NCBI GenBank assembly: GCA_049521915.1
Contig: JBEKOI010000007.1
Location: 1 to 64,000, forward strand
Origin: Bog-756 sp049521915
GTDB taxonomy: Bacteria > Actinomycetota > Acidimicrobiia > Acidimicrobiales > RAAP-2
Length of the DNA stretch: 64,000 bases
Direction: 5' to 3'
Below, piece after piece: positions 34,054-43,800 of this stretch; the first letter of the stretch is position 1, and each line of letters begins with the position of its first letter. Below the pieces are notes generated by a model that was not told the origin of the DNA, made no database searches, and saw nothing but the letters and a program-made list of their open reading frames with translations. A program made the translations under genes and the position numbers.

Positions 34054-35703
34054 ATGGATGACCATTTCGTCGACTCCTCCGGGCATCCACTCCCGACGGG
34101 CGATGACCCATCTCTTCCGGTCGCCAAGCCGGCCTGGCTCCATCGTGCGACCGTCGAAGTGGTGGCAGTAGGGATTCTGATCACCGCCCTGTTGGTGTGG
34201 ACGTCTTGGTCGCTCAATCGTCACAACGAGTCCCGCCTGCTCAATCTCCAGGCCAAACAGGTGGAAAGTGTGCTGGCCGCGGCCATCCCGACCACGCAGA
34301 TCCCTCTGGAACTGGGTGCCGAAATCGCCCAATCGAGCGACGGAGACGTTTCCAAGTTCAGGGCATTCATGGCCGGGCAAATCGGCGGATCGCAGGGCTT
34401 CTCGTCTGTCTCGCTTTGGCAGAACGTCGGAGGGTCGGTATCCGAGGTGACGGCACTGGGTGCCCCTGTCTCGACCGGCCCAGGATCGGCAATCGATCGC
34501 GCCTTCCGGAGCTCGACGTTCGTCGTCGTCGAACTATCGGGCGCCGGGCGGCGCAGCCTCGGCTATGCCGTCGCCCTTCCCGGAACAGGTCGGCGGTTTG
34601 CCATCTATGCGGAGCGGCCCCTGCCGGCGGACCGAAGGGCGCGCGTTGCCAGCAATTCAGCCTTCTCGGACCTCAACTATGCGATCTATCTGGGTGCCGG
34701 CCAGAGCCCCTCCCACCTGCTGACGACCGATATCGGTCAGTTCCCGATTTCGGGAGAGACCGCGACGGTCACCGTCCCCTTCGGCGACACCGTCCTCACC
34801 ACCGTGGTGACGGCCAGGAGCCCCCTCGGTGGTGCGCTGTCGGCCAATTTGGCGTGGATCGTGGGCGTCGCCGGTATCCTGCTCACGGTTGGTGCCGCCT
34901 GGCTGACTGAACGGCTCGTGCGGCGCCGACGCCACGCAGAGAGCGCCGAGGCTGAAGTCCGCAATGTCTACGGCGAGCTCGAAACGCTCTATGCAGAGCA
35001 GCGCACGATCGCAGAGACACTGCAGAGGGCCCTGCTCCCTCAGGTCCTGCCCAGCATTGCCGGCATCGAGGTCGCCGCCCGCTACCTGCCGGGAGCACGG
35101 GGTGTCGAGATCGGTGGCGATTGGTACAGCGCGGTGGGGCTGGATGACGAGCGGTTCGCCTTCGTGGTCGGCGACGTCTCGGGACGGGGTCTGGCTGCCG
35201 CTTCCATCATGGCCCGCCTACGTTTCACCATCCGGGCCCATGCGCTCGATGGCGACCCGGCAGCACTCATCCTTGACAAATGCACGAGGCATCTCGATAT
35301 CACCCGTGACGGGCACTTTGCCACCGTACTCGTGGGGATCGGGGATCTGAGGACGAGGGAGATGACCATCGCCAATGCAGGTCATCTCGCCCCGTTGCTG
35401 GTCAGCAAGGCTTACACGGGCTTCATCGATACGGTCCCGGGCCCACCCATCGGAGTACGCGGCGCTCCGTATGCATCCGTGACCGTCTCTGTCACACCAC
35501 CGGCCACGATCGTCGCCTTCACCGATGGGCTGGTCGAACGTCGGGGGGAGATCCTCGACGTGGGTCTGGGAAGACTCGAAACCGCGGTGAGGGCAGATGA
35601 GGACCGGCCGCTGGAAGAGCTGCTCGATCGTGTGCTCGAGGATCTCGACGGGTATAGCTCGGAAGATGACATCGCCATTCTGGGGTTGCGATGGACAACG
35701 TAG
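34054..35703 (+). CDS. Membrane SpoIIE/RsbU-type serine phosphatase with extracytoplasmic sensor
   Basis: A 549-residue protein. The first helix (VEVVAVGILITALLVWTSW) and a second (LAWIVGVAGILLTVGAAWL) enclose an extracellular domain of about 200 residues. A short coiled coil (AEVRNVYGELETLYAEQRTIAETLQRALLP) leads into a PP2C-type SpoIIE domain with GGDWY, GDVSGRG and the C-terminal SSEDDIAILGL, whose Asp residues bind Mn. Such phosphatases act on anti-anti-sigma proteins in partner-switching. No STAS or HATPase partner is adjacent. CATAAT (34038-34043) just upstream favours the start at 34054; 34036 is possible. Confidence 0.85.
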   Translation: MDDHFVDSSGHPLPTGDDPSLPVAKPAWLHRATVEVVAVGILITALLVWTSWSLNRHNESRLLNLQAKQVESVLAAAIPTTQIPLELGAEIAQSSDGDVSKFRAFMAGQIGGSQGFSSVSLWQNVGGSVSEVTALGAPVSTGPGSAIDRAFRSSTFVVVELSGAGRRSLGYAVALPGTGRRFAIYAERPLPADRRARVASNSAFSDLNYAIYLGAGQSPSHLLTTDIGQFPISGETATVTVPFGDTVLTTVVTARSPLGGALSANLAWIVGVAGILLTVGAAWLTERLVRRRRHAESAEAEVRNVYGELETLYAEQRTIAETLQRALLPQVLPSIAGIEVAARYLPGARGVEIGGDWYSAVGLDDERFAFVVGDVSGRGLAAASIMARLRFTIRAHALDGDPAALILDKCTRHLDITRDGHFATVLVGIGDLRTREMTIANAGHLAPLLVSKAYTGFIDTVPGPPIGVRGAPYASVTVSVTPPATIVAFTDGLVERRGEILDVGLGRLETAVRADEDRPLEELLDRVLEDLDGYSSEDDIAILGLRWTT

Positions 35704-35807
35704 CGCTGCCGGCCTGTCAGATCGAAGGCCGCTGCATCTGACCACCGATCGCCGAGGCACCGGTCGGGCCGCGTCGCGTGGCTCGGCTGAGGAGGAGGAC
35801 GCCGACA

Positions 35808-36209
35808 ATGAACCTTGACCTGGTCACCCTGGTCGTGGACGAGTACGACACGGCCATCCGATTCTTCGTCGACGCGCTGGGGTTCGACCTCGTCGAGGAC
35901 TCACCAAGCCGAACGGAGAGCGGAGAGCCCAAACGCTGGGTCGTGGTGAGGCCACCCGGTGCCGAGACCGGAATCTTGCTGGCCCGTGCCGACGGCGAGC
36001 GCCAGGCATCCGTTGTCGGGGCCCAAGCCGACCGCCGGGTTGCATTTTTCCTCCGCGTCGACGACTTCGACGATTCCTATGGCCGGATGACGTCGGCCGG
36101 TGTGCGATTCATCCGACCCCCGCGGGCGGAACCTTACGGTCGTGTGGCCGTCTTCCTCGACTGCGTGGGCAACCGTTGGGACCTTCTCGGGCCCGGCCCA
36201 GCGACCTAG
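35808..36209 (+). CDS. VOC-family (glyoxalase/bleomycin resistance-like) protein
   Basis: A 133-residue protein of two beta-alpha-beta-beta-beta modules. The first strand is NLDLVTLVVDEYDTAIRFFVDALGF and the C-terminal strand is RVAVFLDCVGNRWDLLGP. Members bind a metal and act in isomerisation, dioxygenation or drug binding. The function here is unknown. The ATG at 35808 has a strong GGAGGAGGA at 35790-35798. Confidence 0.87.
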   Translation: MNLDLVTLVVDEYDTAIRFFVDALGFDLVEDSPSRTESGEPKRWVVVRPPGAETGILLARADGERQASVVGAQADRRVAFFLRVDDFDDSYGRMTSAGVRFIRPPRAEPYGRVAVFLDCVGNRWDLLGPGPAT

Positions 36210-36247
36210 TCCGCGGCCGGCGGGATCTTCGTGCCCGAACGTCCAGG

Positions 36248-36448
36248 TCAGGCGTGGATCAGCCCGCCCTCGGTTTGTGGAGCGGGAAGGAGGTTGTCGG
36301 TGCACCAGGTGGTGGGAGGCGGATCCTGGGACTCGACACCGTTGTCGATGACCAACGCTGTCGGCCTCCCATTCGAGAACCATCTGGCGCTGTGCTGGCG
36401 GAAGGGATCGCCGTACCAGCCCTGGGCTTTGAAAGAACTGTGTGACAT
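36248..36448 (-). CDS. Small conserved-type protein with GWY-DPF / RWFS-G motifs
   Basis: A 66-residue protein. GWYGDPF, ARWFSNGRPTALV and VESQDPPP form a pattern I associate with a widespread small actinobacterial family of unknown function, possibly related to the DUF2510 fold. The start at 36448 is supported by TAAACT on the minus strand (36455-36460) six bases upstream, giving a leaderless transcript, and by the lack of a ribosome-binding site. Confidence 0.65.
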   Translation of the reverse strand: MSHSSFKAQGWYGDPFRQHSARWFSNGRPTALVIDNGVESQDPPPTTWCTDNLLPAPQTEGGLIHA

Positions 36449-36454
36449 CCGGTT

Positions 36455-36460
36455 AGTTTA
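36455..36460 (-). promoter_or_regulatory. Putative -10 hexamer for the small leaderless gene
   Basis: On the minus strand this reads TAAACT and ends six bases before the ATG at 36448. Direct GTAAAC repeats lie immediately upstream. Confidence 0.4.
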
Positions 36461-36567
36461 CCCTACGTTTACCTGGATGTCACGTTACGTTCACTTCCAG
36501 AAGGACGTGAAGCGAGGGCGGAGACGGGGGATCGTGCCCCTGGAGCCGGCCTCCCGGGGGCAGCCGC

Positions 36568-37299
36568 TCAGAGCTCCATCAGCGCGGGGGCCAGCTGGCG
36601 GTAGGCCGCCAGGGGGAACGACTCCAGAGGCGCGATGACCTGGACGCAGACATGGTTGGCGCCAGCTTCGAGGTGCTGACGTATCCGGCTGGCGATGTCG
36701 TCCGCTCCGCCCCAGGCCACCATTCGAGCCGTGCTTGCGTCCTCTTCCAGCACCACGCTGACCTCGGGGGCCAGCAGCGCACCGCCTCCCAGGAGCTGGC
36801 GGGCTCGAACCGTGTGTTCGACCGGTACGAAGTAGGGGTGGGCACCGGCGGCTCGCTCGGCTGCGAGGTCCAGCATGCGAGGTCCGAGGGCGGCGACGAC
36901 CCTCCGCTCCCTGGCCACCGGAGGGCCGGCGGCGTCGAGGGCATCGAGATAGTCGACCATGTGACGGTACGGGCGGGTGTAGTTCTCGACGATCGCCGCG
37001 TGACTGGCTCCGAGCCCGAGGACGAAACGGTTCGGATGCCGCAGCTCGAGGTCCGCCACGGCCTGAGCCATGGCGTGAGGAGCCGTTGACCAGATGCTCA
37101 CGATGCCGCTGCACACCATCGCCCGGGTGGTCGCTCCGAGCAGTCGCTCGAAATGCGGTGACAGCCCCGGTTGGAACCCACCCGAAGACCACAATGCCGA
37201 ATAGCCGAGTTCTTCCAACTCGGCGGCGACGTCGAATGAAGCCTCGTCGGCGACCCGCCAGCTACCGCTCCACCAGACGCCCACTCGCCCGAGGTCCAC
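36568..37299 (-). CDS. LLM-class (probably F420-dependent) oxidoreductase, short form
   Basis: A 243-residue luciferase-like protein starting DLGRVGVWW, with HPNRFVLGLGASH and the closing HVCVQVIAP segment. It matches the family of F420-dependent oxidoreductases with the same start, which as I recall are around 280-290 residues. Between LEEDASTARMVA and WGGADDIASRI about 40 residues that relatives carry seem absent. This would remove part of the barrel wall, so activity is doubtful. F420 would be the hydride donor. Confidence 0.8.
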   Translation of the reverse strand: MDLGRVGVWWSGSWRVADEASFDVAAELEELGYSALWSSGGFQPGLSPHFERLLGATTRAMVCSGIVSIWSTAPHAMAQAVADLELRHPNRFVLGLGASHAAIVENYTRPYRHMVDYLDALDAAGPPVARERRVVAALGPRMLDLAAERAAGAHPYFVPVEHTVRARQLLGGGALLAPEVSVVLEEDASTARMVAWGGADDIASRIRQHLEAGANHVCVQVIAPLESFPLAAYRQLAPALMEL

Positions 37300-37364
37300 T
37301 CGGCCACGCTACCCGAGCGGTCGTCCCGGCACCCGTCCTGGGTGCTGGGTCGATCCGTCCCGCC

Positions 37365-38579
37365 CTACGCCCCTTTGGGCGGACCTTGTGTCCAGAGCAG
37401 GGATGCATGGCCACCCGGAGCTATGGCCACAAGCGCGGACCTGTCGGCGTATCCGTTCCCGTAGAAGGTATCGAGGTAGACGGTCCCGTTCGGGGCCACG
37501 GCGATCCCATTGGGCGAAAACCCTGTGACCCCGAGGTAGCTGGTGCGGTAAGTCGTCGGGAAGGACACGATCGTCCGCCCTCCTCGAGGAGTGAGCTCCA
37601 GGACCTCCAATTCGTCCATGGCCAGCACCGCCCCGTCGGGTGCGGTCACCAGGCCGCCGTCTCCCCTCGGGTAGGCGGAGCCGACGACGCTCAGCGTGCC
37701 CTCGGAATTCACCATGAGAATGGTCTTCGTGTTCGATCCGGCGATATAGAGGTTCCCCGCCTTATCGAAGGCCAGTCCATTGGGGCCATCGGCTGAGGCG
37801 TCGACCGCCGGACCTCCGACCCCGTAGAGGCCCTCGTCCATGCCATTCGGGTTGCCGACGACCCGTGTGAAGGCCCCGCCCGTCCCCAAACGCAGGATCT
37901 CGTTGCCGGATGCCACATACATCAGCCCGTCGGGTCCGAACGTGACGGCGGAGGGGAGGAGCCCGGCATCGAGGGCCTGGGTGCCATCGGTCACCCATTC
38001 CCCTTGTCCTCCTTGGCCGGACCCAGCGACCGTCGAGATGATCCCTGCGGGCGATACGGCTCGGATCCGTCCGTTGCCATAGTCGGCGATGTACAACGTG
38101 CCGCCGGGGCCGAATGTGATGCTGGCCGGGTAATTGAGCTCCGCCTTCGTCGCAGGTCCACCGTCGCCGGAGAACCCGACGGCGCCGTCCCCGGCAACGA
38201 CCTGGAAGGTCCCGTTGCCAAGTCGTTCGAGGACCTGGTTGCGAATGTTGTCGGCCAGGTAGAGGTTGCCGTCGGGTCCGAAGGCCAGTGCCCCTGGCCG
38301 GCTCGGTTGGATCTCCGTCGCCCGTGGCCCGCTCGTCGTGACTCGATGGGAGGGCGAGGAGTGGGGGATTCGTCTCGGGACACCCGGACTGCGCCCGGAA
38401 AGGGTGACGGCCAGAACAACCACGACGACCAGCACCACGATGACACACGAGGAGGCGAGCCACCGACGCCGCTGCCTCCGCCGGGCATCCCTGATGACCA
38501 GTTCCTCGCCGACACGCGAGGTCGGGCTCTCCGTGAGACCGGACTCGGTCCTGGTCGGAGTGGATGGGAGGGCTGGCAT
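37365..38579 (-). CDS. Membrane-anchored NHL-repeat beta-propeller protein
   Basis: A 404-residue protein with a basic cytoplasmic N-terminus, one membrane helix (SSCVIVVLVVVVVLAVTL) and an extracellular domain of five to six NHL-type blades. Blade motifs include ALAFGPDGNLYLAD, SITFGPGGTLYIADYGNGRI, FDKAGNLYIAGS and IAVAPNGTVYLDT. Such propellers mediate binding to proteins or glycans; no catalytic residues are evident. The start at 38579 is divergent from a GntR regulator with a palindromic operator between, so the regulator may control it. Confidence 0.82.
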   Translation of the reverse strand: MPALPSTPTRTESGLTESPTSRVGEELVIRDARRRQRRRWLASSCVIVVLVVVVVLAVTLSGRSPGVPRRIPHSSPSHRVTTSGPRATEIQPSRPGALAFGPDGNLYLADNIRNQVLERLGNGTFQVVAGDGAVGFSGDGGPATKAELNYPASITFGPGGTLYIADYGNGRIRAVSPAGIISTVAGSGQGGQGEWVTDGTQALDAGLLPSAVTFGPDGLMYVASGNEILRLGTGGAFTRVVGNPNGMDEGLYGVGGPAVDASADGPNGLAFDKAGNLYIAGSNTKTILMVNSEGTLSVVGSAYPRGDGGLVTAPDGAVLAMDELEVLELTPRGGRTIVSFPTTYRTSYLGVTGFSPNGIAVAPNGTVYLDTFYGNGYADRSALVAIAPGGHASLLWTQGPPKGA

Positions 38580-38584
38580 GAGAA

Positions 38585-38605
38585 GATACTAAGTCATCTA
38601 GTATC
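38585..38605. promoter_or_regulatory. Palindromic operator between NHL and GntR genes
   Basis: GATACT (38585-38590) mirrors AGTATC (38600-38605) with a nine-base centre. It lies between the two divergent starts, 5 bases from the NHL start and 8 from the GntR start. TAGTAT (38599-38604) can double as a -10 for the regulator. It is a likely autoregulatory GntR site. Confidence 0.6.
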
Positions 38606-38613
38606 ATCTGTCC

Positions 38614-38955
38614 ATGGCACTGAACCCTGAAAGCCCGCTTCCTCTCTACCTGCAAGTGGCGGCCGAGCTCCGTCGGGACATCGCCGAAGGTGAAGCCAGG
38701 CCGGGGGAGCGCCTCCCACCGGCACGCGACATGGCCGCCGTCCTCGGCGTCAACCAGAACACCATGTTCCGGGCCCTGCGCCAATTGCGTGATGAGGGCC
38801 TGTTGGAGTTCCGGCGGGGACGGGGCATCTCGGTCGCCGGCGATGCTCCAGGCCTCAGCGAGGTGGTCACCCGCTGTCGTGAGCTGCTCGGCTTTTCGAG
38901 TCGGTACGGCTATCGCAAAGAAGAGGTCATCCGCATCATCGAAGGCCTCTCCTGA
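38614..38955 (+). CDS. GntR-family regulator, YtrA-like short form
   Basis: A 113-residue protein consisting of the winged HTH (PLYLQVAAELRRDIAEGEARPGERLP, then DMAAVLGVNQNTMFRALRQL) and a short helical tail, as in the YtrA subgroup. YtrA members usually regulate ABC transporter genes next to them. Here the neighbour is the divergent NHL protein. The transcript is probably almost leaderless. Confidence 0.9.
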   Translation: MALNPESPLPLYLQVAAELRRDIAEGEARPGERLPPARDMAAVLGVNQNTMFRALRQLRDEGLLEFRRGRGISVAGDAPGLSEVVTRCRELLGFSSRYGYRKEEVIRIIEGLS

Positions 38956-39046
38956 AGGCAGGTTGCGAAAGTCGGCGTGAGCCGGGGAAGGTAGTGGCGA
39001 CTGCCGTCATCCCGGTGCGTCGTTCGGCGCTTGCCGCGCAGCCCTC

Positions 39047-39829
39047 TCAGGAGAAGGCTTCGATCAGGCCCTGAAGCATCCCTCCATCGACCAGGACATC
39101 GATGCCGGAGATGAAGGCGGCGTCCTCGGAGATCAGGAAGGCGACGACCGCGGCGACCTCCTCGGACCGGCCCAGGCGCCCAAGAGGTGTCTTCTCCAGC
39201 ATGACCTTCATGATCGGCTGCTGCTCCGCTTCCTGGCGACCCATGGGCGTATCGATGAGACCTGGCGCCAGGGAGTTGACCCGACCGCCACGCCGGCCCC
39301 AGGCCACGGCCGCCCTGGCCGCCACGGCGATCACACCGCGCTTGGCCCACGCGTAGGCCATGCCGCTGTCGTCGAACCGTTCAGCCGCCACGTCGAGGAA
39401 ACCCGGAGCGCGGGGCTCCGATACGAGTTTCTGGAGCTCGGCATCGACGCCCCGGAGGGCCACCTGGTACGCCGAGCTGGAAGAGAAGCACACGGCGGCC
39501 GTGCCCGGTTCGACCAGTGCCTCGAAGCTGTCGAGGAGCAGTGCCGTGCCCATGAGGTCGACCTCCAGGACGCGTCGCGCATCGGCCATGGTCGGCGACA
39601 CGCCGGCAGCATGGACGAGCGCACGGAACGAGCCGAGCTCCCGCACCCTTTCCACGAGGCCGGCCACGCCGGCCGGGTCGGAGATGTCACAGGCCACCCC
39701 TACCGTTCCCTCGATCTGTGGCGCCTCGAGGTCGACGGCCACGAGGTGATCCTTCGTGGTGCCGCCGAGCCGCTCGACGCTGAGCCGGCCCATGCCGCTG
39801 GCCGCCCCTGTGATGACCGTGACCGTCAT
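39047..39829 (-). CDS. Short-chain dehydrogenase/reductase
   Basis: A 260-residue SDR with the cofactor motif TGAASGMG near the N-terminus, the HAAGV segment, Ser in CFSSSSAY and the catalytic YAWAK, then GRVNSLAPGLIDTPM. It is a cytosolic NAD(P)-dependent oxidoreductase; the subgroup resembles 3-alpha-hydroxysteroid dehydrogenase-type enzymes but the substrate is unknown. The ATG at 39829 has GGAGAG nearby; a GTG at 39841 is less likely. Confidence 0.9.
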   Translation of the reverse strand: MTVTVITGAASGMGRLSVERLGGTTKDHLVAVDLEAPQIEGTVGVACDISDPAGVAGLVERVRELGSFRALVHAAGVSPTMADARRVLEVDLMGTALLLDSFEALVEPGTAAVCFSSSSAYQVALRGVDAELQKLVSEPRAPGFLDVAAERFDDSGMAYAWAKRGVIAVAARAAVAWGRRGGRVNSLAPGLIDTPMGRQEAEQQPIMKVMLEKTPLGRLGRSEEVAAVVAFLISEDAAFISGIDVLVDGGMLQGLIEAFS

Positions 39830-39929
39830 CGTTCTCTCCACGTCGTCGTCCGGAACACCGTGCCACGGTCACCTCGAGGATGTGGGGTGCCACTGGCCGG
39901 GGGATGGCTCGAGGGCCTCGGCACTACGC

Positions 39930-40838
39930 TCAAGCCCTCAGTCCGGCAAAGATCGGCGTCGCCGCCAGGTACCCGGTTCCGAGGAGCTCGATGTCGGGTG
40001 CACGCTCCTCGAAGGCCCGACGGATCGGCCCGAGGTCAGGGGGAGAGGAGAACCCGGGGAGCCAATTGTCGTGGTGACAGGGCACGACACGGCGCGCCCC
40101 GAGCATCTTGGCTTCGTCCACGACGAATCCGGCCAGCGATCCCTGCATCGGGTCCCCGTCGACATTGGCCCGCCCGGCGGCGGCGAGGATGGCGACGTCC
40201 GGGGTGAGACGCCCGAGTATGCCGCCCCACCGGCCGGAGGTGTCCTGGAACAGCACCGATCCTTCAGGGGTCTCGAAGAGGTAGATGAACGCTCCGCCAT
40301 CACCACGGTCGCTGTGACCCGGCGCGGCGGCCAGCAGATGCTCGATGGCCACCACGTCCAGTGAAGTGGTCAAGCGGGCCACCAGTTCCTTCATGCGCAC
40401 GGCCTGCTCCTGCCAGGTGACCCCGAGGTCGCCGAGGCACACCTCGCCGGCGCCGACGGCGTGGGTGCCGGTCCACAGGCAGGAGTGCAGGCTCGGGTAG
40501 ACGGACACGACCACTCCCGCGCCCAGGTCGATCCGTTCGCCGCCCGCCACACAGAGCATGCGATCGAGAGGGACACCCGCCTGCTCGAGGAGGCGCACCG
40601 TCTCGTAGCTGCCGATCAGCCGGGCCCGGGTGCGGGCCATGATGCGTTCTGCACCCCAGAGGTGGTCGAAGTGGGAATGCCCGATGACGATCCAGTCACA
40701 GTCGTCGATGTCCTCCGCCGTGAGCCCGGAGCCCTCTGCGTTCGGGGCCCGGTCGATGTAGGCGTCGAGGAACACGGTGAGGCCTGCGGTCCGGAGGCGG
40801 AAGGTCGCGCATCCATACCAGTCGAGGGTTGATGTCAT
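39930..40838 (-). CDS. MBL-fold metallo-hydrolase
   Basis: A 302-residue metallo-beta-lactamase-fold protein. The dinuclear metal motif is GHSHFDHLWG (HxHxDH) near residue 54; later ligands are probably in AIEHLLAAAPGHSDRGDG and VVPCHHDNW. It resembles the UlaG/YcbX-like group that hydrolyses phosphoesters or lactones, but the specificity is open. It lies between an SDR gene and the YfhO-like gene on the same strand. Confidence 0.87.
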   Translation of the reverse strand: MTSTLDWYGCATFRLRTAGLTVFLDAYIDRAPNAEGSGLTAEDIDDCDWIVIGHSHFDHLWGAERIMARTRARLIGSYETVRLLEQAGVPLDRMLCVAGGERIDLGAGVVVSVYPSLHSCLWTGTHAVGAGEVCLGDLGVTWQEQAVRMKELVARLTTSLDVVAIEHLLAAAPGHSDRGDGGAFIYLFETPEGSVLFQDTSGRWGGILGRLTPDVAILAAAGRANVDGDPMQGSLAGFVVDEAKMLGARRVVPCHHDNWLPGFSSPPDLGPIRRAFEERAPDIELLGTGYLAATPIFAGLRA

Positions 40839-40888
40839 CCAGCGCCTCCAGTCAGGGTGCCACCGCTCAGTCGGACCTTAGGCCATCC

Positions 40889-43800
40889 TCAGCGGATCGT
40901 TCCCTCCGAACGTGGACGATCCGGATCCGCCCTCAGCCGCCTCCACGTCACGAGCAGGACGAGGCCGGCGACGATGGTCGCCAGGGTGCTCAGCGCCAGT
41001 CCGATCAGCGCCAGCTTCGGACGATAGACGAAGGTCACCATGGACCGCCCAGCCGGAACGGCGACCGTCTGCAGGATGCCGGACCTCCCGACCGGAAGGT
41101 GGGTCGTCGGCCCGATCGGCTTCCCGGCGCCGTCGACCGGGGTCAGTGTGGCCGACCAGCCGCGCAGATAGGACTCGCTCCGGATCATCCGTGCACTCCT
41201 GGTCGCGTCGACCAGGTAGCTGTCGGTTCCCCACGGTGTCGTGCTGGTGCGTGTGACAGCGCCGAAGGGACCCGCGGCGTCCGCACCTGCTTTCGGTGCG
41301 GGTGGACCCTTGTCGGCGGGGTCGGCACGGGGTGCGGTGAGCCAGGCCCACCCCTGCGATGCCGTGTTCTTGAAGACGGCGAAGGGTCCGATCATCATCG
41401 CGTAGCGCCAACGGGGCGACTGCACCTGGTTCTGGAGTACCCCCTTCAGATCGACCAGGCCGAAGTCGGCCGTATCCAGCCGGGGCGCGTCCAGCGTCAC
41501 CGCCGCCTTTCCCGGGTTCCGCACCACGATGCCGGCCACCGGGGTGGCCGAGGGAAGGCTGACAGAGCGGACTCCGCTGCCCCCGGTGCCGCGTGGGGCG
41601 GTCGAACCGTCGGCCAGCCACCGGATCGAACCGCCCACGGTCACCACCCCGATCTCGAGTGCGCTCAAGCGTTCCATCGTCGCCGGAGCGGCCTGGTGGG
41701 AGGAGATCAACAGGATGGCCCGGAGGTCGGCGGTTCCGCCGGTGAACCAGGTGTGCGTACTCCCGGGACTCACGTCGACCCGCTGATCGCCCCCGGGGGC
41801 CACCGGTTGCTCAGTGTCCGGCCTCGGCACCGGGAGCCTCGATCGGGCCGGGTCAACGGGGCTCATGAAGTAGCTCGGGAGGGACAGGAGGACGCCCAGG
41901 TTGAGCTGGTCCACCACAGGGGTGCTGAACACCCCCGGGGCCAGTTCGTCCTGGCCGTGGGCTCCGGTTGCTTCGAAGTAGCTCTTGGCCACCAGCGCGG
42001 TGTAGTCCTCGACGGTGGGAAGTCTGCGCAGGACGTTGAGGTCGTCGTGACCGAGACTCAGGAGCTGGTCGTAGTCGTAGAGGTCGGGGTCGTACACGGC
42101 GAACCGGCTTCCGGTTCCTGTCACCGCCGCCAGCTGAGTGGCCAGGGCGCCGCTCTGGGTCACCACGGTCGGAGGTACCGGCGGTCGGAGCACGAAGAGG
42201 TTGAAGACCAAGAGGTCGGCGACCATCACCACCGCGGTCAGGCGTGCTGTTCGTGCCGCGGTCAGCCGGTGTCCGTACCGGGCCAGCCCGCCGATGGCGA
42301 CAGCGAAGATCGCAGCCAAGGTGGCCAGGACGGCCGGGGTGATCAGGTCACCCCGACTGACACGGAACTGGTCGCCGATGAACCGGGGCAACCCGTCGGC
42401 CAGCCACGGTGTGACCGACGCCCACTCGGCCACGGCCAACAGCACGACGAGGCCGATGGGCAGGGCGACGGCGAGCCGTTCGTAGCGGGTCCGCGGCCGA
42501 TGACCCGGTGAAGGGGCTCTGGGGCCACCTGCGGCGCCGTCCCCGTCGACGGCCGGAACGCGGTCTGCGCCACCGTCGCCGCGTCGTAGGAGGGCCAGAT
42601 CCACCCACCACGACAGGAGGACCACCAGAGCGACGTCCACGATGAGCAGGTTCCGGTTCAACAATCGCTGCTGGTTCAGGAACGGGATCAGGTACTCGAG
42701 CCGGCCGACGGGGGTGTGCCCGCCCCACGCCAGGAGAAGTCCGAGTGCGAGCACCACGTACCACACCCGCCACAGCCGGGCGCTCTCATGTCGCCGCCAG
42801 CGGCGGCCCAACAGTGCGAACGCGGCGATGACCCCGATCACACCGACGTACCCCGCCATCTCGGGGAAGGTGAAGGGACCGAACCAGAAGCTGGGATGCT
42901 GCAGGTTGGTGCCCATGAGGAACGGTGAGAACAGCAAGGTGGTGAGTCGGATGGGCCAGGATCCCGATGTGAAGAAGGCGTAGTTGGGCACCGCCCGCTG
43001 GGACAAGTGGGAGAACGCCCATCCGGGCAGCCACTGCGCGGCACCCAGCATCAGGGCACCGACCATGCCGGCGGCAATGGCCGTCAGATACGGGACCCGC
43101 CGGCCCTTCGGCAGTCGCCGAAGGAGCCAGACGGCGTAGATGACAGCCAGGACGCCTCCGTCCATGAAGGCCTCGGGTGCCCCGGCCAGGATGGAGAGGC
43201 CGAAGGACACGGCGAGGAGGGCGGTGAACCGGATCCGCTGCAGCCGGGCTGTTCGCAGCGGTCCCCCTCCTCCCCCTGCCGTCGCACCGAGGTCCCGGGC
43301 GAGGCCGATGTCCAGGGACGTGGCGAACATGCCGTCCAGGGCGAGAAGGACCCAGGGCAACCATGCCGCCCCCTGGATCAGATCGATGTGGACGAACTGT
43401 GCACTCATGAAGCCGCCGAGCATGAAGGTCGCCGCTCCCAGGGTGGAGGCCCGCTTGGACAGGGTCTGTCGCCGGAGGAAGACGAACATCCCGAACAGTG
43501 CCACCTCGTAGACGAGGATGACATTGACGACCCAGGCACCTTGGGCCGGGAGCACGGCGAAGAGCCACGTGCCCGGATAGGCCGCACCCGCGTTGAACCC
43601 GCCGAGCAACGCCGTCCCGCCGGCCACGTACGGATTCCACAGCGGAAGCTGGCCGTGGCGGAGATCCACGCCGACCAATGCCCGGAGCGGGAAGTTCTGG
43701 ATGAGGTTGTCCGCCTCCATGAGGACGTGACCCGAGGCCGCGAATCCTCCGAACACCAGAATCGGCAGTGCGGCTACGACCAGGAGTCCGGGGTGGGCCC

